Assembly: GCA_016711125.1 (NCBI GenBank)
Contig: JADJTQ010000012.1
Coordinates: 372,001 to 436,000 of the forward strand
Reading direction: 5' to 3'
DNA from: Saprospiraceae bacterium
GTDB lineage: Bacteria; Bacteroidota; Bacteroidia; Chitinophagales; Saprospiraceae
Length of the DNA: 64,000 bases
In this document: in pieces, positions 28,781 through 38,280 of the stretch
How the letters are laid out: every line of letters begins with the position of its first letter
How positions within the stretch are numbered: the stretch's first letter is position 1
Made by a program: the position numbers and the translations under genes
Notes under the pieces: model-generated
Database searches by the model: none
What the model was told of the DNA's origin: nothing
What the model saw: the letters and a program-made list of their open reading frames with translations, nothing else

Positions 28781-30058
28781 ATGATAGACTTTTTGGAAGA
28801 GCTTCGCTGGAGAGGAATGCTCCACAACCATACCGAAGAAATTAAAGAGGTACTGGACGCCGGGACGGTAGCTGGTTATATTGGATTTGATCCAACTGCG
28901 CCGTCACTTACTATTGGAAATTACATCCAGGTGATGATACTCCATTTTTTTCAGCAGGCAGGACACTCACCTATCGTTCTGATGGGAGGTGCCACGGGAA
29001 GAATCGGCGACCCTTCCGGTAAGGATAAGGAAAGAGATTTGAAGAGCTATGACGAATTGGATAAAAATCTGGAGCATCAAGTTGAACAATTCAGGCGATT
29101 GCTCAATTTTGAGCAGGGAAATAACCGGGCCCAAATGGTTAATAACCTGGATTTTTACAAGAATATGAATGTACTGGTTTTTTTAAGAGATGTTGGTAAA
29201 AGTATTAACATCAGTTATATGCTGGCAAAAGACTCCGTTAAAAATAGATTGGAAAAGGGACTGTCATTTACAGAGTTCAGCTATCAGCTTTTGCAAGCCT
29301 ATGATTTTCAGTGTTTGTATGTCAGTCATCAATGTATTTTACAGATGGGCGGATCAGATCAATGGGGTAATATTACGTCGGGTACAGAATTCATTAGAAG
29401 AAACTTGAGCACCAAAGCCTATGCAATCACTACTCCCCTGCTCACTAAAACAGATGGTTCAAAATTTGGTAAGTCAGCAGAAGGCAATATTTGGCTAGAT
29501 CCTCATTTAACGTCGCCTTATAAATTTTATCAATTCTGGATAAATACCGATGACGAAGATTTGCCCAAATATTTTAGGTATTTTTCTTATAAAAATCAAC
29601 AAGAAATCCATGCACTTGAAAATCAATTTTCGGATGACAAGCAGCAGTTAAAAAAGGTCCTGGCCGAAGAACTGACATCCAGAATTCATGGAGAAGATGC
29701 ATATCAGTCGGTGATGAAAGTCTCAGAGCTATTATTTAATAAGAATTGCGACGGAGATTTCTTAAAAGCATTGTCGGTTTCGGAATGGAAGGCCTTAGCT
29801 GGTGAAATTCCATTGACAGAAATACATCGAAGTACCCTTGATCACGACACTAACATCATCGATTTTCTCGCAGAAAGTACTTCGCTATTTAATTCCAAAA
29901 GCGATGCTCGCCGAGCAATCCAAGGTCAGGCAATATCTGTTAATAAAAGGAAAGTTCAGGATATTACATTGACTATTACTCAACAAGATTTGATTCGGGA
30001 AAAATACATGATGGTTGAAAATGGTAAAAAACATAAATATTTAATTGTGGTAATTTAG
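28781..30058 (+). CDS. tyrS: Tyrosyl-tRNA synthetase
   Basis: The start is taken at ATG 28781 (MIDFLEELRWRGMLHNHTEE), giving 425 residues as in other TyrRS; an upstream in-frame ATG would add 34 residues from the repeat region. It charges tRNA-Tyr. The nucleotide-binding site is FDPTAPSLTIGN (the HIGH box reads TIGN), followed by VLMGGATGRIGDPSGK, then the tyrosine/tRNA segment LQMGGSDQWGNI and the KMSKS equivalent KFGKSAEG. A C-terminal S4 domain begins around residue 355 (SKSDARRAIQGQAISVNKRK). The gene is intact. Confidence 0.96.
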   Translation: MIDFLEELRWRGMLHNHTEEIKEVLDAGTVAGYIGFDPTAPSLTIGNYIQVMILHFFQQAGHSPIVLMGGATGRIGDPSGKDKERDLKSYDELDKNLEHQVEQFRRLLNFEQGNNRAQMVNNLDFYKNMNVLVFLRDVGKSINISYMLAKDSVKNRLEKGLSFTEFSYQLLQAYDFQCLYVSHQCILQMGGSDQWGNITSGTEFIRRNLSTKAYAITTPLLTKTDGSKFGKSAEGNIWLDPHLTSPYKFYQFWINTDDEDLPKYFRYFSYKNQQEIHALENQFSDDKQQLKKVLAEELTSRIHGEDAYQSVMKVSELLFNKNCDGDFLKALSVSEWKALAGEIPLTEIHRSTLDHDTNIIDFLAESTSLFNSKSDARRAIQGQAISVNKRKVQDITLTITQQDLIREKYMMVENGKKHKYLIVVI

Positions 30059-30083
30059 GTGATTGGGTTAAGCCAGAAGACTG

Positions 30084-30447
30084 ATGTCATTAAAAGAGTG
30101 CCAATGCCGTGAGTCCTCGCCGGCATCATGTGGTATGCCAGTTGGTGGTTATGTCATGTTTCCGAAAGAAGAAAAATATAATTTGACTGATCAAATAATT
30201 CGAAGTACCAGAAAATGTCCAAGTAATATTGCAGAAGGTTATGGAAGATATCATTATCCGGAGAACATTCAATTTTGCAGGATAGCAAGAGGATCACTAT
30301 GCAGAGACAATTGACCATCTCACCTGTCTCTGGAATGTGAATATAGCCGACGAGGTATATTCAACTTTTAAGGAAGAAACCGCTTCGTTGATCAAAATGC
30401 TCAACGGATTCGTCAGATATTTAAAAACAAGAAAAGAAATTGATTAA
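30084..30447 (+). pseudogene. Four-helix bundle protein (S23 type), broken
   Basis: FPKEEKYNLTDQIIRSTR followed by NIAEGYGRYHYPENIQFC is the highly conserved core of four-helix bundle proteins. The frame stops after RGSLCRDN, but the next frame continues ETIDHLTCLWNVNIADEV to the stop at 30447; one extra base near 30303 explains this. The N-terminus (MSLKE from 30084) is also out of frame with the core: VVCQLVVMS just before FPKEE belongs to another frame. At least two indels are therefore present. This is the second such broken gene in the window. Low-complexity DNA follows it. Confidence 0.75.
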
Positions 30448-30489
30448 ACAGGAGGAAAAACTGAACTACTTTGCCACTAGTTCTCTTAT

Positions 30490-30590
30490 CTACTTGACTA
30501 TTTAACCACAGGACCATTTAAACTGCCTAACGACTTCATCAACCACATAACGACATAACGACTCAACCACTTAACCACTTGACCAATCAA
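30490..30590. repeat. Low-complexity imperfect repeats
   Basis: Short words recur here: ATAACGAC twice, AACCACTT twice and ACTTAACCAC-like units, in irregular spacing, between the broken four-helix bundle gene and the TRAP binding-protein gene. No coding capacity is apparent. Confidence 0.55.
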
Positions 30591-30602
30591 CAAAAGCAAC
30601 CA

Positions 30603-31718
30603 ATGAAGAAACTAAATAGACATCCATTTTTGAAAAAAGGTGGATTGATGCTGGCAGCTGGGGCATCAACTCTGGCAGCCTGCAATAATACCGCCAGGAA
30701 TATAGATGAGGCACCTGCTTTTGATCCAAACAAAAAGTACAAATGGAATATGGTTACAACCTGGCCTCCTAATTTTCCCATTTTAGGTGAAGGTTGTAAT
30801 AAATTTGCTCAGTGGGTTGATCAAATGTCGGGAGGGCGGTTACAAATCAGGGTATTTGGAGGGGGAGAACTAATCCCCGCATTGGAGGCTTTTGACGCCG
30901 TGAGCTCTGGGACCGCTCAGATTGGTCATGGTAGTGCATATTATTGGGCAGGGAAAATTCCGGCAGCTCAGTTTTTTGCTTCAGTGCCCTTTGGTATGAA
31001 TGCACAACAAGTTAACGCCTGGATCATGAGTGGAGGAGGTATGGCCTTATGGCGCGAATTGTATGAGCCGTTTCATTTGATCCCCTTTCTGGCAGGCAAC
31101 ACTAACGCACAAATGGGTGGTTGGTTTAATAAGGAGATCAACAATATCGATGATTTGAAGGGACTAAAAATGCGGATTCCAGGTTTAGGAGGGAGGGTTT
31201 TTGAACGAGCGGGAGGATCTGCTATTCTATCTGCCGGTAGTGAGATATACACAAACCTTGAACGGGGTGTAATAGATGCCACCGAATGGATCGGACCTTT
31301 CCATGACTATAAAATGGGCTTCCACAAGATTGCCAAGTACTATTATAGTCCTGGATGGCACGAAGCAGGTACCGCTTTGGAAGTATTCATCAATAAGTCG
31401 AGTTATGAGTCACTGCCCAAAGACCTGCAGGTGATCTTAGAGACAGCTGCAGCGAGGCTGAATCTCTATATGATGACTGAACTGGAGGTCCGAAACGCTG
31501 AATACTTGAAAATAATGAGAGCTGAAGGTGTTGATATCCGCCCATTTCCAGCGGAAGTGCTAGCAGTTCTGAAGGAGACCACTAAGCAAGTCATTGCGGA
31601 AATGGCGGCCAATGACCCCAAAAGCGCCAGGGTCTATGAAGCATTTAAATCCTTCAAAGAGATGAACAAGCCCCGGAGTGACTTGACGGAGAAGGTCTTT
31701 TACAATGAAATCTCATAG
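30603..31718 (+). CDS. TRAP transporter substrate-binding protein (DctP family)
   Basis: The start at ATG 30603 (MKKLNRHPFLKKGGLMLAAG) is preferred over the ATG at 30579; this gives 371 residues. The N-terminus has a Tat-like or lipoprotein leader ending at LAAC. The mature protein has the DctP fold signatures: YKWNMVTTWPPNFPILGEG, SSGTAQIGHGSAYYWAGK, GGWFNKEINNIDDLKGLKMR with the conserved carboxylate-binding Arg, and ATEWIGPFHDY. It is closest in pattern to binding proteins for 2-oxo acids or lactate. No DctQ/DctM membrane subunits are in the window, so it is an orphan here. Genes downstream concern sugar and sugar-acid oxidation. Confidence 0.9.
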   Translation: MKKLNRHPFLKKGGLMLAAGASTLAACNNTARNIDEAPAFDPNKKYKWNMVTTWPPNFPILGEGCNKFAQWVDQMSGGRLQIRVFGGGELIPALEAFDAVSSGTAQIGHGSAYYWAGKIPAAQFFASVPFGMNAQQVNAWIMSGGGMALWRELYEPFHLIPFLAGNTNAQMGGWFNKEINNIDDLKGLKMRIPGLGGRVFERAGGSAILSAGSEIYTNLERGVIDATEWIGPFHDYKMGFHKIAKYYYSPGWHEAGTALEVFINKSSYESLPKDLQVILETAAARLNLYMMTELEVRNAEYLKIMRAEGVDIRPFPAEVLAVLKETTKQVIAEMAANDPKSARVYEAFKSFKEMNKPRSDLTEKVFYNEIS

Positions 31719-31866
31719 ACAGATTGATTCTCAATGATTTCGTCAGCCCTTCGGGCGGAATCTGCAATAGAAATGCTGATTCTGGGTCTAATAGACCAGT
31801 TAGATACCAAAAAGTGCTCTATTCTTTATAAATTGTTCTCCATTGTTTCTAACAATCAATAATAAA

Positions 31867-33283
31867 ATGAATCGACCAATATTACTGCTTGCTACTATCA
31901 TTATTATTTGCACTAGCGATGTGTCCTCACAGACAGCAGAGCCATGGAGACCGCTCTTTAATGGACAGAACTTTGAAGGATGGAAAAAATTGAACGGCAC
32001 TGCAGAATACAGAATTGAGGATGGGACTATCATTGGTGTCTCTCAAAAAGGAACGCCAAATACTTTTTTGTGTACGGAAAAAGACTATAGTGATTTTATT
32101 TTGGAGTTGGATGTCAAGCTGGATTACGGTTTAAATTCCGGGATTCAAATTCGTAGTAATAGTCTAGCAGAATACAAAGATGGTCGTGTGCATGGTTATC
32201 AAGTCGAATTAGATCCATCTGAGAGGAAGTGGACCGGTGGTATTTATGACGAAGCTCGCCGGGGTTGGCTATATGCGATGACCGAAAATAAAAATGGTGA
32301 TGTATTTAATGTCGGTACCTGGAACCATATGCGTATCGAAGCCATCGGCAACTCCATACGGACATGGGTAAACGGGGCTCCATGTGCCAATTTGGTAGAC
32401 GACCTAACATCTTCAGGCTTTATTGCTCTACAAGTGCATTCGATTCAAAATGACGATCAGGTTGGAAAAACGATTGAATGGAAGAATATCCAGATCATCA
32501 CTGACTCACCAATAAAATATCAGTCTGCGGAAGATTTTAATGTGCCGGAATACAACTACAGTAGCACACTGACGGAGCGTGAAAAACGAACTGGTTGGCG
32601 ATTATTGTGGGATGGCAAATCCAGTCAGGGCTGGCGAGGAGCCAAATTGAATCATTTTCCTGAAAAAGGTTGGAGCATGAAGGATGGCATTTTGACCGTA
32701 CATGAATCAGGAGGGTCAGAATCCAATCATGGCGGCGATATCGTGACCACCGACCAATTTTCAGACTTTGAGTTAGTTGTCGATTTTAAGATTACCGAAG
32801 GGGCCAATAGTGGCGTTAAATATTTTGTTGATCCTGTCTTAAATCAAGGTGAGGGATCGGCCATTGGTTTGGAATATCAGGTATTAGATGATGATGTGTA
32901 TACGCTGATGCAAAAGCGGGTGTGGGTGGAAATAGGACGGTTGGTTCTTTATACGACCTAATTCCAGCCGGAAATTTGTCTGAGGATGGTAATAATAATA
33001 AACGTTTCTTTAAAACAGAATGGAATAGAGCCCGAATATATGTCAAAGGTGGCCAAGTAGAGCACTGGTTGAATAACGTAAAGATTTTAGAATTTGACAG
33101 ATGGTCGCAATCATTTAAAGCCCTTGTTGAAAAAAGTAAATATGCTAAATGGCCGGCTTTTGGTCAGGGAAAAACCGGTCTAATCCTCTTAAGGATCATG
33201 GAAATACGGTTTACTTTAAAAATATTAAAATTGGAATTCCTAATCCCTATGACATTTGTCAGATAATAAGTCCCGGTAACTAG
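31867..33283 (+). CDS. DUF1080 (3-keto-disaccharide hydrolase) two-domain protein, two frameshifts
   Basis: It starts MNRPILLLATIIIICTSDVSS (signal peptide) at ATG 31867, reads to about 32900, continues in the frame containing 32922-33180, and shifts again near 33185 to end at a TAG at 33283 (NIKIGIPNPYDICQ at the C-terminus). Repaired length is about 470 residues. Two DUF1080 concanavalin-like domains are visible: PWRPLFNGQNFEGWKKLNG (residues about 30-220) and WRLLWDGKSSQGWRG (about 240-470). Members hydrolyse 3-keto-glycosides in the periplasm. The Gfo/Idh/MocA gene follows, a usual neighbour. Confidence 0.88.
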
Positions 33284-33316
33284 ATTGACCAATTAAATAA
33301 TAAATCAACATTAATA

Positions 33317-34640
33317 ATGACAAAAAATAAATCGAGACGGCACTTTTTAAGAAATACTGTAGTTGGCACTGCTGGGATTTCCTTAGGCTTAAATGCAAAA
33401 AGTTACGGTCAAATTTTAGGGTCGAATGACCGGATTAATTTTGGTGTCATTGGCATGAATAGCCGTGGCGGTGCATTAATTGATTCAATTCAGGATGTCA
33501 AAAATACCACGATCAGTGATATCTGTGATGTCGACAAGAGAGTCACAGAAAAAGGCAGGGAGAGATCTCTAAGAAGGCAGGAAGCAAGCCGTTAGGTCAT
33601 ACTGATTTTCGAAGATTTTGGATAAAAAGATATCGATGCAATTGCTATTGCTACTCCCGATCATTGGCACGCGATCATGGCCATTTTGGGAGCCAAAGCC
33701 GGTAAACATGTGTATATAGAGAAACCTTGCTGTCATAGCCCTAGTGAAGGCGAAATATTGGTGGCCGTGCAAAAAATATGATAAGGTGATCCAAATGGGT
33801 AATCAGCAACGATCGGGACCTGCCTCACAACAAGCCATTAAGGATATTCATGGAGGTCTTATCGGGGATGCTTATTATGGTAAAGCCTGGTATTCAAATA
33901 ATCGGGAGTCAATTGGTATTGGGCAAGAAGTGGCAGTACCTGAATGGTTGGATTGGGATCTATGGCAGGGTCCGGCTCCACGATGCAGTTACAAAGATAA
34001 TATCGTGCACTATAATTGGCATTGGTTCTGGAACTGGGGCACGGGTGAAATCAATAATAACGGAACTCATGAGCTGGATATCTGTCGTTGGGCATTAGAC
34101 GTTGATTATCCTTCAAAAGTGAGCTCTTCCGGTGGAAGATTTGCGTTTAAAGATGATTGGCAATTCTACGACACACAAATAGCTAATTACGAATTTGAAG
34201 GCAACAAAATGATTAGCTGGGAAGGAAAGAGCTGCAATAATCATCCATTTTTTGAACGTGGTAGAGGGGTCACGATACATGGTACCAAAGGAACTTTGAT
34301 GATGGACCGGGAAGGATTTATCGCCTATGATCAATCAGGTAAGGTCATCAAAGAAATGAAAGAAGTTACTGATTCAGGCACTATGGATCTTGTCGGTGGG
34401 GGTGGTCTTACAACCATACATATGCTCAATTTTTGCAACGGGATCAAAATGGGAGAGCAATTAGCGGCACCTGTAAGTGATGGATATATCAGCAATTTAT
34501 TACCACACCTTGGTAATATTGCTCAAAAGTGTGGAAGGGTCTTGGAGGTCAACCCGCTAAACGGTCATATTTTAGGTGATGATGAAGCTGCTCAAATGTG
34601 GTCAAGAGACTACGAATATGGTTGGGAGCCCACTATATAA
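33317..34640 (+). CDS. Gfo/Idh/MocA family oxidoreductase, frameshifted
   Basis: The frame 33317-33595 gives a Tat leader (SRRHFLRNTVVGTAGISLG) and the Rossmann start INFGVIGMNSRGG. Conserved sequence continues in other frames: IDAIAIATPDHWHAIMAI near 33630-33685 and GKHVYIEKPC near 33700, then the frame 33744-34640. Repaired length is about 440 residues. The C-terminal part has HYNWHWFWNWGTGEINNNG, typical of exported members of this family. The enzyme would be a periplasmic NAD(P)-dependent sugar or glycoside oxidoreductase, paired with the DUF1080 hydrolase upstream. At least two indels lie between 33560 and 33780. Confidence 0.85.
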
Positions 34641-34658
34641 AGAGGCAGCATTACTTAG

Positions 34659-35666
34659 ATGAGAATTTTATACGCAGAAATCAAAGGTGTCCTAGAACGC
34701 GTCTTAGGTCAGAGCGGTTTTGATGAGGATCTGGCAACCATAAACGCAGAGATCTTCGCTAAGTCCACACTGGATGGGTATCATTCGCATGGGGTAAATC
34801 GATTTAGCGAATTTGTTAAAAATGTGGACAGGGCAATTATTGATCCGAAGGCCATACCGGTCGAAACCGAGTCATTTGGAAGCATCGTTCGTTTTGATGG
34901 CATGAAGGGAGCTGGTCCTTCGAATGCTCAGTATTGCATGGAGCAGGCGATCAATCTAGCCAGGGAACGAACCATGGGGTGCGTTACATTAAATAACACT
35001 AACCATTGGATGCGAGGAGGTAACTATGGTTGGCAAGCTGCGGATAAGGGTTGTATCGCCATTTGCTTTACCAATACAATGCCCAACATGCCACCGTGGG
35101 GAGGGAAGACAAATACCACTGGTAATAATCCACTGATCATCGCAGTTCCCAAAAAGGATGGACATATAGTACTGGATATGTCCTTATCCCAGTTTTCCTA
35201 TGGAAAGATCTATGAACATCGCATGAAGGGTAAAAAACTTCCTTATCCGGGCGGCTTTGATAATGAGGGAAAAATGACTGACGATCCAGAAACCATCATC
35301 AAGAATCGACGGATTTTGCAAACCGGCTATTGGAAGGGGTCCGGACTTTCGATTATGTTGGATTTACTGGCCACCCTGCTGGCAAATGGGAATTCTACCG
35401 CTCAAATCGGAGAACAAGAGGCTGAAACCGGATTGTCACAGGTTTTTATCTGTATTGATACTCAGCAGCTAGGGTCTGAAGATCATATCAGTAAAGCGGT
35501 GGATGACATCATTCAGCACTTCAAGAGCTCAGTTCCTCAACAACCAGGGGATACTGTACGTTATCCTGGAGAAGCCTCTTTCCAAAGAAGGGCCTCTCAA
35601 GCTCAACAGGGGGTTGAGGTTGATCAGGAAATTTGGCAAGCAATTCTTGACCTTAGCCAAAGATGA
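34659..35666 (+). CDS. 3-dehydro-L-gulonate 2-dehydrogenase-like protein (malate/L-lactate dehydrogenase family)
   Basis: An intact 335-residue cytoplasmic NAD(P)H-dependent oxidoreductase of the Ldh2/YiaK family. It has the N-terminal catalytic histidine region DGYHSHGVNRFSEF, NNTNHWMRGGNYGWQAA (strongly YiaK-like), NMPPWGGKTNTTGNNP and YWKGSGLSIMLDLLA. YiaK (DlgD) reduces 2,3-diketo-L-gulonate to 3-dehydro-L-gulonate. It starts 18 bases after the Gfo/Idh/MocA gene. A TRAP-type binding protein 3 kb upstream recalls E. coli yia, where yiaK accompanies a TRAP transporter; the exact substrate here is inference. Confidence 0.9.
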   Translation: MRILYAEIKGVLERVLGQSGFDEDLATINAEIFAKSTLDGYHSHGVNRFSEFVKNVDRAIIDPKAIPVETESFGSIVRFDGMKGAGPSNAQYCMEQAINLARERTMGCVTLNNTNHWMRGGNYGWQAADKGCIAICFTNTMPNMPPWGGKTNTTGNNPLIIAVPKKDGHIVLDMSLSQFSYGKIYEHRMKGKKLPYPGGFDNEGKMTDDPETIIKNRRILQTGYWKGSGLSIMLDLLATLLANGNSTAQIGEQEAETGLSQVFICIDTQQLGSEDHISKAVDDIIQHFKSSVPQQPGDTVRYPGEASFQRRASQAQQGVEVDQEIWQAILDLSQR

Positions 35667-35754
35667 TTGACTAGTGGGCTGGCACCTGACAGCAAATTTT
35701 TAACAGAACAGCGATATATACAATATATTAGCTGACTGAAATCGGATCATTTAT

Positions 35755-36588
35755 ATGGATGAGAAGTTTATTAGGAAATTATATGCGAAACATCAGGAAT
35801 GTCCTGACTGCCCTTCTCTGAAAATCGTCACGGAGTTCTTCGAAGATCTACTGGGTACTTTATTTCCTGAATTCAGTGATGCTCCGTTTCATGATTTTAA
35901 ATCATTCGAACAGCATGTTGTAGATTTAAAATCGCGGCTACAAAAACTGCTCATATTTTGTGAACTACAAAGTGGAGATGTACCGTCAAAATCAGCGGCC
36001 TTCTTTGGTAAGATTCCGACAATCTACCAAAAGCTTCTGAAGGATATTGATGCGTTGGAAAAAGGTGACCCTGCCGCCAAAAGTCAGCAAGAAGTTATCC
36101 GGACCTACCCTGGATTTTATGCGATTGCTGCTCATCGTTTTGCCCATGAGCTAGAATTGCTGGAAGTACCAATTGTGCCAAGAATGCTGTCTGAACATGC
36201 ACACAGTCATACGGGAATCGATATACATCCTGGGGCCAGTATCGGCGAATATTTTTGTATAGATCATGGCACTGGTATTGTAATCGGTGAAACATCCTTA
36301 ATTGGCAATCATGTTAAGATCTATCAGGGGGTGACCTTGGGTGCGCTCAGCGTAAGGAAGGAAGATGCAACGACCAAGCGTCATCCTACGATTGAAGATC
36401 ATGTCGTTTTGTACTCGGGTGCAACTATCTTAGGGGGAGAAACCGTAATTGGACATCATAGTGTGATAGGAGGTAATGTATGGATTACCAAAAGTATTGA
36501 GCCAAATTCTAAAGTTTATTATCAAGCCAAAATGCACCATGGTACCGATGAAGAACATGATCTTCTAATTTATAAGACCGAAAACTAA
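35755..36588 (+). CDS. cysE: Serine O-acetyltransferase
   Basis: A 277-residue enzyme making O-acetylserine from serine and acetyl-CoA, the first step of cysteine synthesis. An N-terminal helical domain (1-130) precedes a left-handed beta-helix with hexapeptide repeats: HTGIDIHPGASIGEYFCIDHG, GIVIGETSLIGNHVKIYQGV, then TIEDHVVLYSGATILGG. The catalytic histidine is in FCIDHGTG. Length and layout fit the EpsC-type SAT. The stop codon is immediately followed by the cysM start, so the genes are co-transcribed and probably translationally coupled. Confidence 0.95.
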   Translation: MDEKFIRKLYAKHQECPDCPSLKIVTEFFEDLLGTLFPEFSDAPFHDFKSFEQHVVDLKSRLQKLLIFCELQSGDVPSKSAAFFGKIPTIYQKLLKDIDALEKGDPAAKSQQEVIRTYPGFYAIAAHRFAHELELLEVPIVPRMLSEHAHSHTGIDIHPGASIGEYFCIDHGTGIVIGETSLIGNHVKIYQGVTLGALSVRKEDATTKRHPTIEDHVVLYSGATILGGETVIGHHSVIGGNVWITKSIEPNSKVYYQAKMHHGTDEEHDLLIYKTEN

Positions 36589-37467
36589 ATGAATCTCATT
36601 GATATTATTGGTAATACACCTCTTATTAAACTCCAAAGAATTCCCCCAAATCCAGATGTGACTATTTTTGCCAAACTTGAAGGCCAAAATCCCGGTGGCT
36701 CAGTGAAAGACCGGGCTGCTTATGGCATGATCCAGGGAGCTCTTGAAAGAGGTGAAATATCTCAGGAAAGCCGTTTGGTGGAAGCAACAAGTGGCAACAC
36801 AGGCATCGCCCTTGCTATGATAGCCCGTTTACTGGGGCTGAAAATCACATTGATCATGCCAGATAATGCTACTTCCGAGCGTGTCTTATCCATGAAGGCT
36901 TACGGCGCTGAGGTCATCTTAACACCTTCGGAAAAAACAATCGAATTTTCCCGTGAGCTGGCTGACGAGATGGTTTCAAAGGAGGGTTTTTTTTCATTGA
37001 ATCAATTTGCAAATCCCGACAACTATGGTATGCACTACCGGACTACTGGTCCGGAGATTTGGCGTGATACAGAGGGAAAGGTCACGCATTTTGTATCAGC
37101 AATGGGGACTACTGGAACCATTATGGGCGTTTCCAGATATCTTAAGGAAAAGAATAGTCAGATACAAATTGTTGGAACTCAGCCAACTGAAGGTTCAAGT
37201 ATACCCGGCATTAGAAGATGGTCTCCCGAGTTTTTACCAAAGATTTTTGAACCTGATCGAGTAGATCGAATCATAGATGTGAGCGCTGACCAGGCCATCC
37301 ACATGACGAGAAGATTGGCCCTTGAGGAGAGCATCTTAGCTGGTATGAGCAGCGGTGGTGCCTTGAGTGCAGCGTTTCGACTATCACTGGAATTGACCGA
37401 GGGCATCATTGTTTTTATCGTGTGTGACCGTGGAGATAGGTATTTGAGTTCGGACCTGTTTGCTTAG
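36589..37467 (+). CDS. cysM: Cysteine synthase B (O-acetylserine sulfhydrylase)
   Basis: A 292-residue PLP enzyme that makes cysteine from O-acetylserine and sulfide (or thiosulfate). The PLP lysine lies in NPGGSVKDRAA, the substrate loop is EATSGNTGIALA, and the phosphate-binding loop is GTTGTIMG. PTEGSSIPGIRRWSPEFLP is characteristic of the CysM branch. The C-terminus is slightly shorter than in E. coli CysM. It forms an operon with cysE, with zero bases between. Confidence 0.95.
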   Translation: MNLIDIIGNTPLIKLQRIPPNPDVTIFAKLEGQNPGGSVKDRAAYGMIQGALERGEISQESRLVEATSGNTGIALAMIARLLGLKITLIMPDNATSERVLSMKAYGAEVILTPSEKTIEFSRELADEMVSKEGFFSLNQFANPDNYGMHYRTTGPEIWRDTEGKVTHFVSAMGTTGTIMGVSRYLKEKNSQIQIVGTQPTEGSSIPGIRRWSPEFLPKIFEPDRVDRIIDVSADQAIHMTRRLALEESILAGMSSGGALSAAFRLSLELTEGIIVFIVCDRGDRYLSSDLFA

Positions 37468-37746
37468 CAACATCACGTTTCTGTCAGGATGTCAAAATAG
37501 ACAAACTTGATGCTGTATGCCTAAATCGTTTTCTCATCTACGGTGAGACGAAGGAGTCACTTTATAATTTCTAACTGACGTACTGCCTGCGAACAACTCA
37601 GCGTAAAGGTGTGCATTTTTTAGCTCAGGCGACTGAGGCCAGCATGGCCTCCCAGATCAGCCACGCCAGAGATTGCATTAAAATAGCTTAGGTCCGGTTC
37701 ATTATTTTCCCTACTTTCACCGTTGATTGCCTCATTTAACAGACAT

Positions 37747-38280
37747 ATGATAGATGCACAAATTGTAACGAGACTAAAAAATCGTGACAAGACAGCATTG
37801 AGTGATTTGTACGATCACTATGCGGCAGCATTCTATGGTCAGGCTCTGAGGATTCTAGACACAGAAGCCACAGCTCAAGAAGTGGTGCAGGATACTTTTC
37901 TAAAAATTTGGAATAATATCAGTCAGTACGATGATAGTAAGTGGAAGCTCTTTACCTGGATGTACCGAATTGCGCGAAATGAGGCGATTGACAAGAAGCG
38001 ATCTAAAGAAATAAAGCACAATGATAAAACCACTTCCATAGATACTTCCGTATATACTTATGAAGCCAATAGTTCAACCGTAAGTAATGTCGAAGATATC
38101 GGTGTGAAACAGTTGCTTAATCTACTCGATGAGGATACAAAAAGTATCTTAGAATTAGTTTATTTTCAAGGATATACTCATTCTGAAGTGGCCGATTATA
38201 CAAAAACCCCAATCGGCACGGTTAAGACCAAAGTTCGCCGGGCTATTTTAAAACTAAGATCTGTTTTGATAAAGGAGTGA
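37747..38280 (+). CDS. ECF-type RNA polymerase sigma factor
   Basis: The ATG at 37747 (MIDAQIVTRLKNRDKTALSD) is preferred over the one at 37723, giving 177 residues. Sigma region 2 (LYDHYAAAFYGQALRIL, then VVQDTFLKIWNNISQYD and TWMYRIARNEAIDKKRS) and region 4 (ILELVYFQGYTHSEVADYTK, GTVKTKVRRAILKLR) are clear; it resembles the SigK group. The next gene encodes its RskA-like anti-sigma factor, and the two overlap by four bases (GTGA). Likely targets are its own operon and the downstream DUF4331 genes. Confidence 0.93.
   Translation: MIDAQIVTRLKNRDKTALSDLYDHYAAAFYGQALRILDTEATAQEVVQDTFLKIWNNISQYDDSKWKLFTWMYRIARNEAIDKKRSKEIKHNDKTTSIDTSVYTYEANSSTVSNVEDIGVKQLLNLLDEDTKSILELVYFQGYTHSEVADYTKTPIGTVKTKVRRAILKLRSVLIKE

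Noticed and set aside
31737..31775. GCCC-TTC-GGGC hairpin after the TRAP binding-protein gene
   Set aside because: The stem is four base pairs with bulges outward and no T tract; not distinguishable from chance.
37635..37651. Perfect inverted repeat GAGGCCA-GCA-TGGCCTC after cysM as a terminator
   Set aside because: The stem is only seven base pairs and no T run follows on either strand; too weak to list as a terminator.
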